Positions 18,733 through 27,557 of a stretch of DNA of 64,000 nucleotides are shown here, one piece after another. Positions within the stretch are counted from its first letter, which is position 1, and every line of letters begins with the position of its first letter. The translations under genes were made by a program, and so were the position numbers. Under the pieces are notes generated by a model. That model was not told where the DNA came from, searched no databases, and saw only the letters and a program-made list of their open reading frames with translations. The stretch is from an uncultured Acetatifactor sp. (lineage in GTDB: Bacteria; Bacillota; Clostridia; Lachnospirales; Lachnospiraceae): NCBI GenBank assembly GCA_910577665.1, contig CAJTOJ010000005.1, forward strand, positions 69,150 to 133,149. The letters run 5' to 3'.

Positions 18733-20376
18733 TCATTCCTTTTCCACCAGATACACCTCCAGATTGGTGCTTCTTGTCAAAGGCTCTGCCACATATCCAT
18801 GGCCTGTTGTTTCCCCGAAAAAGTCAAGTGCATTGGGAAGATAGTCCTCATGGGTATATAAGATAAATCTGTCTTCCTCCAGTTTTCCAAATGCCCCGGC
18901 ATCTGCCTCTGTATTGTCCGGCGACAAAAAGCAGAGCTTCTTTGGTATCGTCCAGTCATAATAAGAATATACCCCTATGGTAGGGCCATATACGATCCAT
19001 GGAATCTCACTGTGTTCTTCCAGCACTGACACATCTTTTTCCGGATGAAACAAATATGCAATGCCGCTTCCACCATTGATTATCATCAATTCCCCTGCCA
19101 GTATGCCCACAACCAGCGTCACAGACACAAGGTATTGCACCTTCCTACGTATCTTTCCATTCTGGATTTTAAGGAATAACTCTTTTAAAATCAAGAATAT
19201 ACCCCAGGCCATACATAGCATCATAATCGTAAAACTGCCCCACAAGTAGCGCTCTTCCCTGGCATCCGGCAAGGTAAAGCATACAACAAGCTGGTATAAC
19301 TGGGCTGTCAGTACTACCAGAATAAGTCCGGACAGTTTCTTTTTCTCCTTCTTTCTGCACAGGATAACCGCCCCTCCTATGATACCCCCAAACAGAAGCA
19401 GCAAGGCACAAGGAGCCGGTACCAGCTCTCCAAATATAGAACCGGCCAGACGCTCATAACCCCAGATTATATTCTGTATCTTCTGTACAGACAGAACAAA
19501 AACAGACTGTAACGCCATCTGTCCTTTCCCACGGTTTAAATTCCATCTGCAATAAGGAAATACCCATATGGTTGCCAGAAGAGAACAGACAAAGTTGCCC
19601 CCCCAGGCCAGTACATACCTAAATTCCCTGGCAGCCCAGAACTTCCCTTTGTGCTTAAATGCCCGCAGCAACAGCCACATACAGAACAATGTAGACGTAG
19701 CAGCATAAAATATCCAAAAATCATAATGTGTCAAAAAGCCAGTCACGCTTACTGCAAACAGATAAAAAAACACCCCCGGCCTGGTCTTACTGCCGTCCAC
19801 CTCACGCAGAATCCATAGCCCCGCCAGCAGAAGCAGGAGCTCCGCCAGCAAAAGCATACTGTACATCCGTAATGTAGTGATCTGCTCCAATACCAGACGA
19901 TTGGATACATGTGTCAGAAACATAACCGCACCAGAAAGCAAAGGACTCCTCGTCAGATACAGAAACACACCGTACCCCAGAAGCAGTATCGCCAGATAAA
20001 ACACCAGATTTATACTAAGCCCGATCCAGATAGAGCTGCTTCCTTTAAAGAAAAAGAAAGAAACAAAACGAAACAGCCAGAAGTAGAGCGGAACATGATC
20101 ATTATATAGCCTTACCGTTACCGAATTCAAAGACAGACTGTCTGAATCTGCTGCCAAAAAATCCTTCACATCCTCCCCTGTCATCCATTCATCCAGGCGG
20201 TATGCAGGCCATTCCTGTTCAAAACCATTTGCCGATTCATAGGTGTATATTTCATCACAAAACCATATCTGCTTTTTATTCCCCCAATAAAAAAAAGCAG
20301 ACAATCCCAAAACCAATAAAATAATTGCCATCCCAAAAGCCTTTGTTTTGTAAGAAAACCTTATGCTTGTTTGCAT
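18733..20376 (-). CDS. Polytopic membrane protein, GT39/ArnT-like
   Basis: This 547-residue protein has a short N-terminal tail, about ten hydrophobic helices and a C-terminal extracytoplasmic domain. The first loop carries a WFCDEIYTYESA stretch; an acidic pair early in the first loop is typical of GT-C glycosyltransferases such as the GT39 and ArnT families, which use lipid-linked sugars. That makes a surface glycan or lipid glycosyltransferase plausible, but no acceptor can be named. The start at 20376 has AAAGGGTG upstream. The in-frame ATG at 20421 would lie almost at the transcript start of the promoter at 20431-20459. It is divergent from the DUF1846 gene. Confidence 0.65.
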   Translation of the reverse strand: MQTSIRFSYKTKAFGMAIILLVLGLSAFFYWGNKKQIWFCDEIYTYESANGFEQEWPAYRLDEWMTGEDVKDFLAADSDSLSLNSVTVRLYNDHVPLYFWLFRFVSFFFFKGSSSIWIGLSINLVFYLAILLLGYGVFLYLTRSPLLSGAVMFLTHVSNRLVLEQITTLRMYSMLLLAELLLLLAGLWILREVDGSKTRPGVFFYLFAVSVTGFLTHYDFWIFYAATSTLFCMWLLLRAFKHKGKFWAAREFRYVLAWGGNFVCSLLATIWVFPYCRWNLNRGKGQMALQSVFVLSVQKIQNIIWGYERLAGSIFGELVPAPCALLLLFGGIIGGAVILCRKKEKKKLSGLILVVLTAQLYQLVVCFTLPDAREERYLWGSFTIMMLCMAWGIFLILKELFLKIQNGKIRRKVQYLVSVTLVVGILAGELMIINGGSGIAYLFHPEKDVSVLEEHSEIPWIVYGPTIGVYSYYDWTIPKKLCFLSPDNTEADAGAFGKLEEDRFILYTHEDYLPNALDFFGETTGHGYVAEPLTRSTNLEVYLVEKE

Positions 20377-20430
20377 GATAACACCCTTTCCGGAAATACA
20401 CCATCTGCTTTCGTTTTGCACATATTTATG

Positions 20431-20459
20431 ATTATAAACGAATTAACCACGGAATGCAA
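20431..20459 (-). promoter_or_regulatory. Sigma-A promoter of the GT39-like gene
   Basis: TTGCAT (20454-20459) and TATAAT (20431-20436) are 17 bases apart on the minus strand, upstream of the membrane protein start. Confidence 0.72.
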
Positions 20460-20491
20460 ATAGATTCCTTGCATTTATTTGATACAAAAAG

Positions 20492-20521
20492 TTGCGTTCA
20501 GCTGCGCCCTTGTGCTAAAAT
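20492..20521 (+). promoter_or_regulatory. Putative promoter of the DUF1846 gene
   Basis: TTGCGT (20492-20497) and an extended -10 TGCTAAAAT (hexamer 20516-20521) are 18 bases apart on the plus strand, about 50 bases before the start codon. Confidence 0.55.
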
Positions 20522-20572
20522 AGGAAAGTGTTTTTGATGCCTTGATAGCAGACAATAGAAATGAGGTCTCAC

Positions 20573-22048
20573 ATGAAAATCGGTTTTGACAATGAGAAAT
20601 ACCTGAAAATGCAATCGGAACATATCAAGGAACGGATCGGCCAGTTCGGGGACAAGCTCTACCTGGAATTTGGCGGGAAGCTGTTCGATGACTATCATGC
20701 TTCCCGGGTACTGCCCGGATTTGCCCCGGATTCCAAGCTCCAGATGCTGATGCAGCTTGCGGACTACGCTGAGATCATCATCGTCATCAGTGCCGCAGAC
20801 ATTGAGAAGAACAAAATCCGCGGTGACCTGGGAATTACCTATGATGTGGATGTGTTACGCCTACGGGATGAGTTCCAGGAAAAGGGACTCTATGTGGGCA
20901 GTGTGGTCATCACCCACTATGCCGGCCAGAACAGCGCAGACCAGTTCAAGGCCAAACTGGAAAAGAAAAACATCAAGGTATATCTGCACTATACCATTGA
21001 GGGGTATCCTGCCAATGTGCCATTGATTGTCAGTGAGAACGGATATGGGAAAAACGATTATATCGAAACCACCCATCCCCTGGTGGTGGTCACAGCCCCC
21101 GGACCCGGCAGTGGCAAGATGGCCACCTGTCTGTCCCAGCTCTACCATGACAACCTGCGGGGGATCAAAGCCGGATATGCCAAATTCGAAACCTTCCCAA
21201 TCTGGAATATCCCCCTCAAGCATCCCATCAACCTGGCCTATGAAGCGGCTACTGCAGATCTGAACGATGTGAACATGATCGACCCCTTCCACCTGGAAGC
21301 CTATGGTGTGACCACGGTGAATTACAACAGGGATATTGAGATTTTTCCTGTGCTGAATGCCATTTTCGAGGGTATCTATGGGGAGAATCCCTACAAATCC
21401 CCCACAGACATGGGAGTAAATATGGCCGGGAACTGCATCATAGACGATGAAGCCTGCTGCCAGGCATCCCGCATGGAGATCATCCGGCGTTATTATTCTG
21501 CTCTGAACAAGGTGGTGCGGGACGGCGTCCCGGAGACAGAAGTGTACAAGATCGAACTGCTGATGAAACAGGCTAAAATCACTACAGATGACAGACATGT
21601 CACAACAGCCGCCCGGACGCGGGCAGAAGCGCTGGGTGTGCCAACGGCTGCCATTGAATTGCCAGACGGCCACATCATCACTTCCAAGACCTCAGATTTT
21701 CTGGGTGCATCTGCAGCACTCCTGCTGAATGCCTTAAAATACCTGGCCGGCATAGACCATGATACCAAGCTGATCAAGCCAGAAGCCATCGAACCGATCC
21801 AGGACTTGAAAGTGCGTTACCTGGGTGGCCGGAATCCCCGGCTCCACACAGATGAGGTGCTCATTGCCTTAAGTCTGGCCGCCTGCACCGATGGCAATGC
21901 CAGACTCTCCTTAGAGCAGCTCCCCCGTCTGAAGGGCTGCCAGGTACATACCTCTGTGATGCTCTCCGAGGTAGATATCAAAATGTATAAGCGTCTGGGC
22001 GTGGATCTGACCAGCGAACCGGTGATGACGTCCAGACGGCATTATTGA
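20573..22048 (+). CDS. DUF1846 domain-containing protein
   Basis: This 491-residue soluble protein belongs to the DUF1846 family (PF08903), common in Firmicutes. The N-terminal half resembles a P-loop/kinase-like fold with VVVTAPGPGSGKMATCLSQ as the candidate nucleotide loop. The remainder has conserved FETFPIWN, FHLEAYG and NYNRDIE segments. Structures are known for the family but no agreed function, so none is given. Start 20573 (MKIGFDNEKY) has GAGG seven bases upstream; the ATG at 20561 is inside that site. It has its own promoter and terminator, so it is monocistronic. Confidence 0.9.
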   Translation: MKIGFDNEKYLKMQSEHIKERIGQFGDKLYLEFGGKLFDDYHASRVLPGFAPDSKLQMLMQLADYAEIIIVISAADIEKNKIRGDLGITYDVDVLRLRDEFQEKGLYVGSVVITHYAGQNSADQFKAKLEKKNIKVYLHYTIEGYPANVPLIVSENGYGKNDYIETTHPLVVVTAPGPGSGKMATCLSQLYHDNLRGIKAGYAKFETFPIWNIPLKHPINLAYEAATADLNDVNMIDPFHLEAYGVTTVNYNRDIEIFPVLNAIFEGIYGENPYKSPTDMGVNMAGNCIIDDEACCQASRMEIIRRYYSALNKVVRDGVPETEVYKIELLMKQAKITTDDRHVTTAARTRAEALGVPTAAIELPDGHIITSKTSDFLGASAALLLNALKYLAGIDHDTKLIKPEAIEPIQDLKVRYLGGRNPRLHTDEVLIALSLAACTDGNARLSLEQLPRLKGCQVHTSVMLSEVDIKMYKRLGVDLTSEPVMTSRRHY

Positions 22049-22078
22049 CAGGATGTGTCCCTGCTTTGCCCATGATAC

Positions 22079-22124
22079 AAAAGGGCTGCCGCACCACGAT
22101 GACTTTGGTGCCACAGCCTTTTTC
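22079..22124 (+). terminator. Terminator of the DUF1846 gene
   Basis: A stem of GGCTGCCGCACCA with TGGTGCCACAGCC (a two-base internal mismatch) is flanked by AAAA and a TTTTT tail. Confidence 0.8.
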
Positions 22125-22580
22125 ACTATTCTTCTTTTTTCATTTTGCCCAAACCATAGCCACCAAATGCCCCTGCAGCTATACCTCCAAAAACATACAA
22201 AACTTTCTCCATGATCTCTGGCTTATCTTTCAATAGAACAATAACATGATAAGGAATATCATAGCGGCTAACATTGTTAAAAAAGCAAATATCTTTCTCT
22301 AAAATTTCTCCACATAACTGTTTTTCATGTCTTGTTCAGCACCATCCAAATACTTTGAAATAATTTCCGTTTCCTTATACTTCGAAAATCCAGGAGAATA
22401 GTTACGATACAACGATACGTTTTCCCTTTTATTGATTGTGTATATACAAAACCTCCTTCTCCCACAGACATTTTATCTTTTAATAAAGTATGCCCAATTT
22501 GTCCTATAATTGTTTCAAAACGCAACAATTTTCTCTTTACCTATACATTATACCATTTTCCGTAAAAATTAAAATGATAT
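22125..22580 (-). other. AT-rich gap with decayed small ORFs
   Basis: No convincing intact gene lies in this 456-base stretch, which is visibly more AT-rich than its neighbours. On the minus strand, coding-like pieces occur in successive frames. One is a 67-residue frame at 22325-22528 (start MLRFETIIGQ). A second overlaps it and reads NYSPGFSKYKETEII and stops in TAG. A third reads a hydrophobic LAAMIFLIMLLFY. A last 28-residue frame starts MEKVLYVFGGIAAG and ends MKKEE near 22132. Frame changes and stops between them suggest an eroded small membrane-protein gene or genes. The 28-residue frame could alone be a small membrane protein. Confidence 0.4.
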
Positions 22581-23459
22581 TCATGACAGTTTCTTCAAGA
22601 AGTTCCCGTCCACCCCGACTCCTTCGTTTGTCACTATAAACGCATTGGGGTCATGTTTATGTATGATTGTCTTCAGACGTCCTACCTCATATTTGGAAGA
22701 AATGATATACAGGATGTGGGATTTGTCGTAAGTATATGCCCCCAGGCTGGACCATCTGGTGATTCCCCGGACCATCTCCGCAAAGATCTCTTTCTCCAGG
22801 GCCGTGGTATCCGCCTTGGTGATCACCGTCACTTCCACATTGATGTTCTGGGTGTGTACCCTGTCCATGGCCACGGAATACACCGCCGCATAGATCACGG
22901 AATACACCACGATCTCCACATCAAACAGGGACAGGCAGATGCCGTAGAGCAAAAGGTTCATGAGCAGGTTCACTTTACCCACGCTGAAATCCTGCCGCCA
23001 TTTGGTCAGCAGGACACCCACCACATCCATTCCACCGCTGGACGCCCCCATCCGCAGGGCGATCCCTACACCCGCACCCGAGATGATGCCACCTACCACA
23101 CAACTGGCCATGGCATCCTTCACAATGGTGACAGGCGGGATCACAGCCAGCGAAAAGCTTAAGGCTGTGACAGTGAGCAGGGTCTTGATAAAAAACCTCC
23201 TGCCGATCCTGGCAAAGGCTATGATAAATATGGGAATATTAATTATGTAGTAGATCACACCTGCAATATCTATGGACTGGAAATGTAGGTTCAGATATTG
23301 TGCAAGCAGGGTGCGGATCACCTGGCACAGTCCCATCACCCCTCCGGTATACAGGCCTGCAGGTACCACAAACAAATTGACCCCCACCGCATACAGCAAA
23401 GCACCCGCAATACATCCAAGCATCCTTTTTCCTTCGTAAACTGCTAATTTCCTGTTCAT
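22581..23459 (-). CDS. YitT family membrane protein
   Basis: This 292-residue protein has five to six membrane helices in the first 200 residues (including GALLYAVGVNLFVVPAGLYTGG, shortened here in meaning to the DUF161 region). They are followed by a cytoplasmic DUF2179 domain of about 80 residues (VTVITKADTTALEKEI onward). It is the standard YitT layout; the function of these proteins is not settled. A GGGGGA site precedes ATG 23459. It is read leftward after trxA, with a hairpin in the 197-base gap between them. Confidence 0.88.
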   Translation of the reverse strand: MNRKLAVYEGKRMLGCIAGALLYAVGVNLFVVPAGLYTGGVMGLCQVIRTLLAQYLNLHFQSIDIAGVIYYIINIPIFIIAFARIGRRFFIKTLLTVTALSFSLAVIPPVTIVKDAMASCVVGGIISGAGVGIALRMGASSGGMDVVGVLLTKWRQDFSVGKVNLLMNLLLYGICLSLFDVEIVVYSVIYAAVYSVAMDRVHTQNINVEVTVITKADTTALEKEIFAEMVRGITRWSSLGAYTYDKSHILYIISSKYEVGRLKTIIHKHDPNAFIVTNEGVGVDGNFLKKLS

Positions 23460-23523
23460 ATATCCCCCATGTACCCATCCGGACTATTCCGCAGGCCGTA
23501 ACACATTCCCTGATCCGGCAGTT

Positions 23524-23555
23524 GTATCCGCCAGCGGCACCCCGCTGGCAGATAC
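23524..23555. repeat. Perfect-type hairpin in the trxA-yitT gap
   Basis: Two 14-base arms (GTATCCGCCAGCGG and its near complement) surround a four-base CACC loop, with one mismatch. There is no T-run on either side, so it is not a standard terminator. It may protect mRNA or be a palindromic repeat. Confidence 0.6.
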
Positions 23556-23656
23556 ACTGGCGCGGATCCGTCCTCCGGTTCCTGTTTCCTGCTCTACTGC
23601 AAGCCCAATGCCCCGTCAGCCTGCTGCGGGGTAATTGACTCTGTTCCCAAAAGGAT

Positions 23657-23980
23657 TTACAGCCCTGCTGCCTGTTCCACCTTCCTCTTCAGCTCGGATG
23701 CGGACATGGCACCAATAAAAGTATCCGCCGGCTTGCCATCTTTAAACACAATAAAACACGGGATACTGGATACACGGTATCTCTGGGCCACTTGCATGTT
23801 TTCCTCTGTGTTACATTTGCCAACCTTGACCTTGCCATCCAGCTCCTGGGACAGCTTATCCACCACTGGTGCCATCATCCTGCAGGGATTGCACCAGTCT
23901 GCATAGAAATCCACCAGCACGGGGATATCCGATCCCAGTACTTCCGTCTCAAAATTGTCCGTAGTAAACTTATATTCCAC
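23657..23980 (-). CDS. trxA: Thioredoxin with WCNPC active site
   Basis: This 107-residue single-domain thioredoxin reduces protein disulfides in the cytoplasm. The fold is complete: VLVDFYADWCNPCRMMAPVVDKL around the redox pair, cis-proline in SSIPCF, and the terminal helix. The active site is WCNPC where most thioredoxins have WCGPC, which could shift redox potential. An additional cysteine follows the cis-proline (PCF). The start is GTG with AGGAG upstream. No thioredoxin reductase gene is nearby. Confidence 0.93.
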   Translation of the reverse strand: MEYKFTTDNFETEVLGSDIPVLVDFYADWCNPCRMMAPVVDKLSQELDGKVKVGKCNTEENMQVAQRYRVSSIPCFIVFKDGKPADTFIGAMSASELKRKVEQAAGL

Positions 23981-24043
23981 CTTAACTCCTATCCGCGCGT
24001 TGCGATGCGCAATATAACCAATAGTTGAATACGCATTTTTTAT

Positions 24044-24736
24044 TCAACTTTCCAGACATGCCGCTTTTGCGGCACAAACAGTAGATGTGGTGTCTGGGGC
24101 AATCACATATTTACAGATCGGATTGCCCATGGCAGAGAATTTCTCCTCATACTCTGTCATCACATTCCCCCGCATCAAAGCAGGATTCCCGTGAAGGTCA
24201 TAGGTGAGTACTTCCGCCTTCCATCCGGCCGGTTCCAGTTCTTCCACAGCAAAATCAAAAAGCTGTCTGTTGTCTGTCTTGAACTCCAGTCTGCCCTCCG
24301 GCTTCAGGATCCGTTCATACCTTTTGAGGAACTCCCTGGAAGGAAGCCTTCGCTTGGCATGCCTGTCCTTTGGCCAGGGGTCAGAGAAGTTCAAGTAGAT
24401 CCGTTCCACCTCACTGGCGCCGAACACCTCTCCGATGTCCTCCGCATCCATACGCAGGAATTTCAAATTGGGAAGCTTCTCCTGCTCCATCTTCTGGATG
24501 GCCCTAAGCAGTACACTGGAGTACTTCTCTATCCCTACGTAATTGATATCCGGATGCTCCCTTGCCATAGTATGGATAAATCTGCCCTTCCCCATACCAA
24601 TTTCGATATGGATGGGATAGGAATTCCCGAATATCCGTCCCCAGGTTCCAGGACACTGTCTCTGTATGGCCTCCTGCACCACAAAGGGACAAGCGGCAAT
24701 CACCTCCCGGGATCCCGTAATATTGCGTAGTCTCAT
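24044..24736 (-). CDS. trmB: tRNA (guanine-N7)-methyltransferase TrmB
   Basis: TrmB methylates G46 of tRNAs using S-adenosylmethionine. The 230-residue protein has the SAM-binding loop IEIGMGKGRFI, the NFSDPWPKDRHAKRRL catalytic segment, and the FKTDNRQLFDFA stretch, all standard. The start at 24736 (MRLRNITGS) has GGGAGG about ten bases upstream; the in-frame ATG at 24772 lies upstream of the -10 of the promoter found here. The last 15 residues after the family core are extra. Confidence 0.96.
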   Translation of the reverse strand: MRLRNITGSREVIAACPFVVQEAIQRQCPGTWGRIFGNSYPIHIEIGMGKGRFIHTMAREHPDINYVGIEKYSSVLLRAIQKMEQEKLPNLKFLRMDAEDIGEVFGASEVERIYLNFSDPWPKDRHAKRRLPSREFLKRYERILKPEGRLEFKTDNRQLFDFAVEELEPAGWKAEVLTYDLHGNPALMRGNVMTEYEEKFSAMGNPICKYVIAPDTTSTVCAAKAACLES

Positions 24737-24776
24737 AACCTTATTACCTCCCCGCCGCATCCTATACCTCATGATT

Positions 24777-24805
24777 ACTGTACTTTATCTTTTCCTGCTT
24801 GTCAA
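24777..24805 (-). promoter_or_regulatory. trmB: Sigma-A promoter of trmB
   Basis: A perfect TTGACA (24800-24805) and TACAGT (24777-24782) are 17 bases apart on the minus strand. The transcript would begin near 24770, which excludes the longer start of trmB. Confidence 0.75.
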
Positions 24806-24930
24806 TCCGAAAATCCCCGGATTTCCTTCTATGGTTTTTCCCAAAAATAGTGTATACTAAGAAGAAAGCTACCAGAAAGCATTTGCCAGCCACACTTTAA
24901 AACAGTGACACAAACAAAACAGGTGTATTT

Positions 24931-26484
24931 ATGCAGTGTTTAAAATTAAAACCATTCCGTAAAATTACATATCTGCTCTGGGCAGTGGCCCTCCTTTCCT
25001 CCTGCCTGCCCACACAGGCGGCTACCCTGGATGAAAATGTCCAGCGCTTAGAACAGCAGCGAACCATGGCCATACAGTCCAACCAGATTCCCAACTGGCC
25101 CACAGGGCCTGTGGTAGGGGCAGAGTCTGCCATCCTCATGGAGATGGAGACCGGCACTATCCTTTACGAGAAAAATATCCATCAGCGGCAATACCCGGCC
25201 AGCACTACCAAGATCCTCACCACTCTCATTGCCGCGGAGCAGTGTCAGTTGGACGAAATGGTGACTTTCTCCCATGATGCAGTCTTTGACACTCCCAGAG
25301 ACAGCAACCACATTGCCATGGACGTGGGGCAAGCCCTGACCATGGAGCAGAGTCTTGCCGCTATCCTGATCCGGTCTGCCAATGAAGTTTCCTTTGCCGT
25401 GGCGGAGCATATCACAGGCGGCCACTGGTCCTCCTTCGCAGAGCTTATGAATGAACGGGCTAAAGAGCTTGGCTGTGTGGATTCCCATTTTGTAAATCCC
25501 AATGGCCTGCCGGATGAGAACCATTACACCAGCGCCTATGACCTTGCCATGATCGGCAGGGCATTCTTCGCCAATGAATTGCTCTGCAAGCTCACCCTCA
25601 CCAGGCGTCTGGAGATCCCGGCCTCAGACACCCTGCCCCATGCCAAGCTGGAGAACAACGCCATGGCCATCATCCCCGGAGGCACCTACGCCTATCCCTA
25701 CCTGGTAGGCTGTAAAACCGGTTATACCGATTCCGCCAGAAACTGCCTGGTATCCTGTGCAGAGAAAAACGGTATGAAGCTGATCTGTGTGGTTCTGCGG
25801 GATGAACAGCCATTCCATTACGAAGACACCATATCTCTTTTCGAGTACGGTTTCAGCAATTTTGAAAAAGTGAACGTCTCCCAGGTAGAGACCAAATATG
25901 ACATTGACAATACCGGCCTGTTTTACAGCGGAAATGATATCTTTGGCAGCTCCAGACCCTTCCTGGCCCTGGACAGGAATGATTTTATCGTTCTCCCCAG
26001 AACAGCCGATTTCCAGGATACCCGGTCTTCCATCTCCTACCAGACAGAAGATCCTTCCCAGGCTGCCCTTATCTCCTACACCTATCAAGGGGTGGACATT
26101 GGCACTGCCAGGATCAATTTCGCAACGGGCCAGTCCGAAACCGGCATATTTGACAGCCCAATGGAGGAATCCTCTGCCCACAGCCAGACAGCCAGACCGG
26201 CTTCTGTCATCTACATCAACATAGTGCGCTGTATCACCATCGCGTGTGGACTTGGAACCCTTTTTGTGCTGGGGCTGCTGGTAAAATCTTTTCTGAAGAA
26301 TTATTCCTTTCCCGCCCGGCACACACGCCGCACCTGGAAAAAGGAACGGCGCAGACAGAAACGGCAGGCCAGATGGCCCAGGTTCCACAAAAGTCCTCCC
26401 AGGCGGGGACTCTACCGGGGTACCCAGGAGAATAGCAGGAATTCCGACAAAACAAAAGCACCGCGCAAGGGCAGGCGCCGATGA
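24931..26484 (+). CDS. D-alanyl-D-alanine carboxypeptidase (PBP5/DacF type)
   Basis: This enzyme trims the terminal D-Ala from peptidoglycan pentapeptides. The 517-residue protein has a signal peptide (residues 1-31). The three penicillin-binding motifs follow in order: STTK (91-94), SAN (149-151) and KTG (262-264). Then come the small C-terminal beta domain and a membrane helix near residues 430-455. A strongly basic cytoplasmic tail of about 55 residues (many Arg and Lys) ends it. A membrane helix in place of the usual amphipathic anchor plus this tail is unusual. A weak AGGTG site precedes the start and a TATACT box is at 24853. It is convergent with the exonuclease gene, eight bases away. 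Confidence 0.9.
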   Translation: MQCLKLKPFRKITYLLWAVALLSSCLPTQAATLDENVQRLEQQRTMAIQSNQIPNWPTGPVVGAESAILMEMETGTILYEKNIHQRQYPASTTKILTTLIAAEQCQLDEMVTFSHDAVFDTPRDSNHIAMDVGQALTMEQSLAAILIRSANEVSFAVAEHITGGHWSSFAELMNERAKELGCVDSHFVNPNGLPDENHYTSAYDLAMIGRAFFANELLCKLTLTRRLEIPASDTLPHAKLENNAMAIIPGGTYAYPYLVGCKTGYTDSARNCLVSCAEKNGMKLICVVLRDEQPFHYEDTISLFEYGFSNFEKVNVSQVETKYDIDNTGLFYSGNDIFGSSRPFLALDRNDFIVLPRTADFQDTRSSISYQTEDPSQAALISYTYQGVDIGTARINFATGQSETGIFDSPMEESSAHSQTARPASVIYINIVRCITIACGLGTLFVLGLLVKSFLKNYSFPARHTRRTWKKERRRQKRQARWPRFHKSPPRRGLYRGTQENSRNSDKTKAPRKGRRR

Positions 26485-26492
26485 GCTGATGC

Positions 26493-27461
26493 TTACTGTT
26501 TCCTATTATCCTTTTTCTTTCCCTGCTTTTGCAGTACCCTGGCCCGTTCACTGCGCTGCCTTAAGTCTTCTGCCTCCTTGTCCGTGACCAGCTTTGTGGT
26601 CTTCACCACATACACACGGCCATCCTGTGCCTTCTGGATCCGGATCTTACCCTTCAGGTACCCGTGTTTTTCGCAGTGGGCCAGGCAATAATAATGCCTG
26701 CCGTTGATAGTGAACCATTTCAGCCTCTTTTTCAGGTTCCGGTGGCAGAGGTAGCACTTGCTGGAGATCACCTCCCGGTCAGAAAGTGCTGCCATCTTGT
26801 TGTCAAATTCCCTGGAAATATACTTTACGTAGTCATCAAATGCTACCTTGACCTCCTGCCCCCGGCTCCCAGGCGGGTGGAACACATCATAAGAAACATT
26901 CCGCAAGGTTTCCGGCTTCCGTGTCATAATCTGCACCAGGATCTGGGCGGTGTAATAGGCATCACTGAAAGCCCGGTGGAATGGAATGTCCTTCTCCAGG
27001 CCCAGCCAGTCAACCGCATATTCCAGGGCTTTTCTGGATTTTCCATCCTCAAAGGCCAGGCTGAACAGCTTCTGTACATCCAGAAAAGGCAACGGTCCAT
27101 CTGACAAGGGTGTCATATGGTAATAAGCCATGTTGCGCTGGAATTCTGTCAGATCCATGCTGCCCCAGGAGCAGAATATGGATTCCTCCTCCCGGCACCA
27201 TTCCAGAAAGCAGTCTGCCACCTGCACAAAGGGTTCTCCCCGCAGAAGTTCCTGCATCTGCAGGTGGATCAGCCTGCTGGTGATCTGGTTCAGCTCCAGA
27301 TAGACATTTGGCTTCACCAGCCTGCTGAACTCTCCAATCATGACAGCTCTGTCATTCAGTTTTATGGCACCGATCTCAATGATTTCAAAGGGCAGCCCCT
27401 CTACCTCCTGGGATCCGGTGCTATATTGGTTCCATTCCAAATCAAAAACAATATAATTCAT
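26493..27461 (-). CDS. DEDDh 3'-5' exonuclease with C-terminal zinc-ribbon-like domain
   Basis: This 322-residue protein begins with an RNase T/DnaQ-type exonuclease domain: VFDLEWN gives the first Asp-Glu pair, and HRAFSDAYYT gives the His and Asp of the last motif. After about residue 230 a second region has CYLCH and later CLAHC, spaced as in a four-ligand zinc ribbon, then a basic tail. The exonuclease half resembles KapD-like proteins of Firmicutes. The zinc part suggests nucleic-acid binding. Whether RNA or DNA is the substrate is not shown. Start 27461 begins directly at the exonuclease core. Confidence 0.78.
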   Translation of the reverse strand: MNYIVFDLEWNQYSTGSQEVEGLPFEIIEIGAIKLNDRAVMIGEFSRLVKPNVYLELNQITSRLIHLQMQELLRGEPFVQVADCFLEWCREEESIFCSWGSMDLTEFQRNMAYYHMTPLSDGPLPFLDVQKLFSLAFEDGKSRKALEYAVDWLGLEKDIPFHRAFSDAYYTAQILVQIMTRKPETLRNVSYDVFHPPGSRGQEVKVAFDDYVKYISREFDNKMAALSDREVISSKCYLCHRNLKKRLKWFTINGRHYYCLAHCEKHGYLKGKIRIQKAQDGRVYVVKTTKLVTDKEAEDLRQRSERARVLQKQGKKKDNRKQ

Positions 27462-27557
27462 TGCAATTCCTTTTTCACACAGCCACGCTTCCTGCCCGGA
27501 AGGCATCTGGCAGCCACTTCTGTGACAGATACCTCCGGTTCCTGGTACACCGGCGTA

